This document shows, in pieces, positions 33,473-33,989 of a DNA stretch of 33,989 nt (position 1 is the stretch's first letter; each line of letters begins with the position of its first letter). A program made the position numbers and the translations under genes. The stretch covers positions 1 through 33,989 of the forward strand of contig CANQDV010000008.1 in assembly GCA_947593955.1 (NCBI GenBank). The letters are read 5' to 3'. Under the pieces are notes generated by a model. It saw only the letters and a list, made by a program, of their open reading frames with translations, did no database searches and had not been told where the DNA came from. The stretch is from an uncultured Bacilli bacterium (lineage in GTDB: Bacteria; Bacillota_I; Bacilli_A; RF39; UBA660).

Positions 33473-33481
33473 ATTATAGCA
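33473..33481 (-). promoter_or_regulatory. Extended -10 promoter of the polysaccharide operon
   Basis: Minus strand TGCTATAAT (33481-33473), a perfect -10 with extended TG. The -35 at 17-base spacing is poor (GTTACC); TTGTTA at 19 bases is an alternative. The leader is about 55 bases. Confidence 0.6.
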
Positions 33482-33551
33482 TATTTTATCAAAAAGGTAA
33501 CAAAAACGCAACTAATTTTAATTGTTTGACGAAAATTGGTAAATATAAAAA

Positions 33552-33573
33552 GAAGAAGCTAAATAACCTCTTC
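33552..33573 (-). terminator. Terminator after the Rpn-type nuclease gene
   Basis: GAAGAAG (33552-33558) and CCTCTTC (33567-33573) pair on the minus strand with one G-U pair and an 8-base loop, followed by TTTTTATATTT. It lies just past the stop at 33591. Confidence 0.7.
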
Positions 33574-33590
33574 AAATTTATATAACTAAT

Positions 33591-33989
33591 TTACTTTATT
33601 TTCTTTTGTAATTTTTTGATTTCTTCTTCACTTAAAGAAGTATATTTTTGAATTAACTCTAAAGATACTCCATCTTGTAACATTTTAATTGCTGTTTCTT
33701 TTTCTCTTTTAGCTATTCCTTTATTTAATCCTTTATTTTCAGCCATATGTAATCTTGTTCGAAAGATTTTTTCACGATCTTCTTCTTCACTTATCGTTCT
33801 TGTTACTGATCCGTCTTTATTTATTATATACATTTTCTCTCCATACTCCTTTACTACCTTATCCCTTTTACTTAATTCTTCTATTTCTTTTTCATCGGCA
33901 TCTAGCATTACTAAGTAGATATGTTTTATATCTCCCTTTATACATTCAGAATACCATTTTTCTTTACAACTTGCAACATTGATATTAAT
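33591..33989 (-). CDS. Rpn family/PD-(D/E)XK-type nuclease, C-terminal part (5' end outside window)
   Basis: The frame stays open to the window edge, giving the last 132 residues. EIEELSKRDKVVKEYGEKMY, the acidic stretch ISEEEDREKI, ENKGLNKGIAKREKETAIKM and the ending LELIQKYTSLSEEEIKKLQK are the tail typical of Rpn (YhgA-like) recombination-promoting nucleases and related PD-(D/E)XK transposase-like proteins: a charged linker, then a short helix-turn-helix-like end. The nuclease core would lie outside the window. An internal ATG at 33908 is not a credible start, because upstream residues (YLVMLDAD) continue the fold. These genes are mobile and often multi-copy, and this one marks the border of the polysaccharide locus. 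Confidence 0.7.
   Translation of the reverse strand: MNINVASCKEKWYSECIKGDIKHIYLVMLDADEKEIEELSKRDKVVKEYGEKMYIINKDGSVTRTISEEEDREKIFRTRLHMAENKGLNKGIAKREKETAIKMLQDGVSLELIQKYTSLSEEEIKKLQKKIK

Noticed and set aside
1..33989. tRNA, rRNA or riboswitch genes and insertion sequences
   Set aside because: No cloverleaf, rRNA segment, known riboswitch core or transposase with terminal repeats was recognised; the only mobile-type gene is the partial Rpn-like nuclease at the right edge.

Overview
The window is a very AT-rich stretch (roughly three quarters A/T) from a low-GC Bacillota. TGA is a true stop: several adjacent genes join by an ATGA overlap, so the Mycoplasma code is excluded. Shine-Dalgarno sequences are strong. 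The gene mix (CDP-glycerol transferase, Rpn-type nuclease, radical SAM/SPASM protein) suits an uncultured gut bacterium of the Bacilli or Erysipelotrichia type, but no marker here fixes the genus. Every supported gene lies on the minus strand, so transcription runs from high to low coordinates.

Layout in the direction of transcription. (a) At the right edge is the 3' part of an Rpn/PD-(D/E)XK-type nuclease gene with its terminator. (b) An extended -10 promoter near 33475 starts a long surface-polysaccharide operon: initiating sugar-phosphate transferase, UDP-glucuronate 4-epimerase, DUF1972/GT4 transferase, acyltransferase, radical SAM/SPASM protein, GT4, TupA-like ATP-grasp, GT4, sugar-transfer ATP-grasp, Wzy-type polymerase, second TupA-like ATP-grasp, second acyltransferase (33413 to 20219). 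(c) A tight six-gene cassette (20120 to 14002) follows: SDR, TIM-barrel isomerase, GT2, FAD oxidoreductase, GtrB-like membrane GT2 and GT-C transferase, ended by a strong terminator at 13951-13913. (d) After a 606-base gene-free stretch come a CDP-glycerol glycerophosphotransferase gene with its own promoter, then rmlA, rmlB, an NDP-hexose 2,3-dehydratase, a Gfo/Idh/MocA reductase and an SDR reductase. Together these read as a dTDP-2,6-dideoxyhexose pathway, closed by a terminator at 7001-6967. (e) Next are the Wzx flippase and a GT32-like capsular transferase. (f) Three separately transcribed genes finish the window: a LicC-like nucleotidyltransferase, a large 4-TM protein of unknown function, and the start of a helix-turn-helix protein fused to a GHMP-kinase domain.

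Taken together this is a Wzx/Wzy-dependent capsule or exopolysaccharide locus. The initiating transferase primes undecaprenyl phosphate, GT4/GT32/ATP-grasp enzymes extend the repeat unit, acyltransferases decorate it, Wzx flips it and Wzy polymerises it. No Wzz/Wzd/Wze chain-length or tyrosine-kinase genes are present in the window.

The most striking signal that ordinary annotation misses is a set of four perfect G8 runs (coding strand), each preceded by C and each inside a different gene of the locus: the SDR reductase, both acyltransferases and one ATP-grasp. I noticed no other C or G run longer than five. Adding or removing one G brings a stop codon soon after in every case. This looks like a phase-variable surface polysaccharide. 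Other notable points are the rare-sugar pathway, a cassette resembling the logic of mycobacterial DprE1/DprE2, and a regulator-like HTH-GHMP fusion lacking the usual sugar-site residues.
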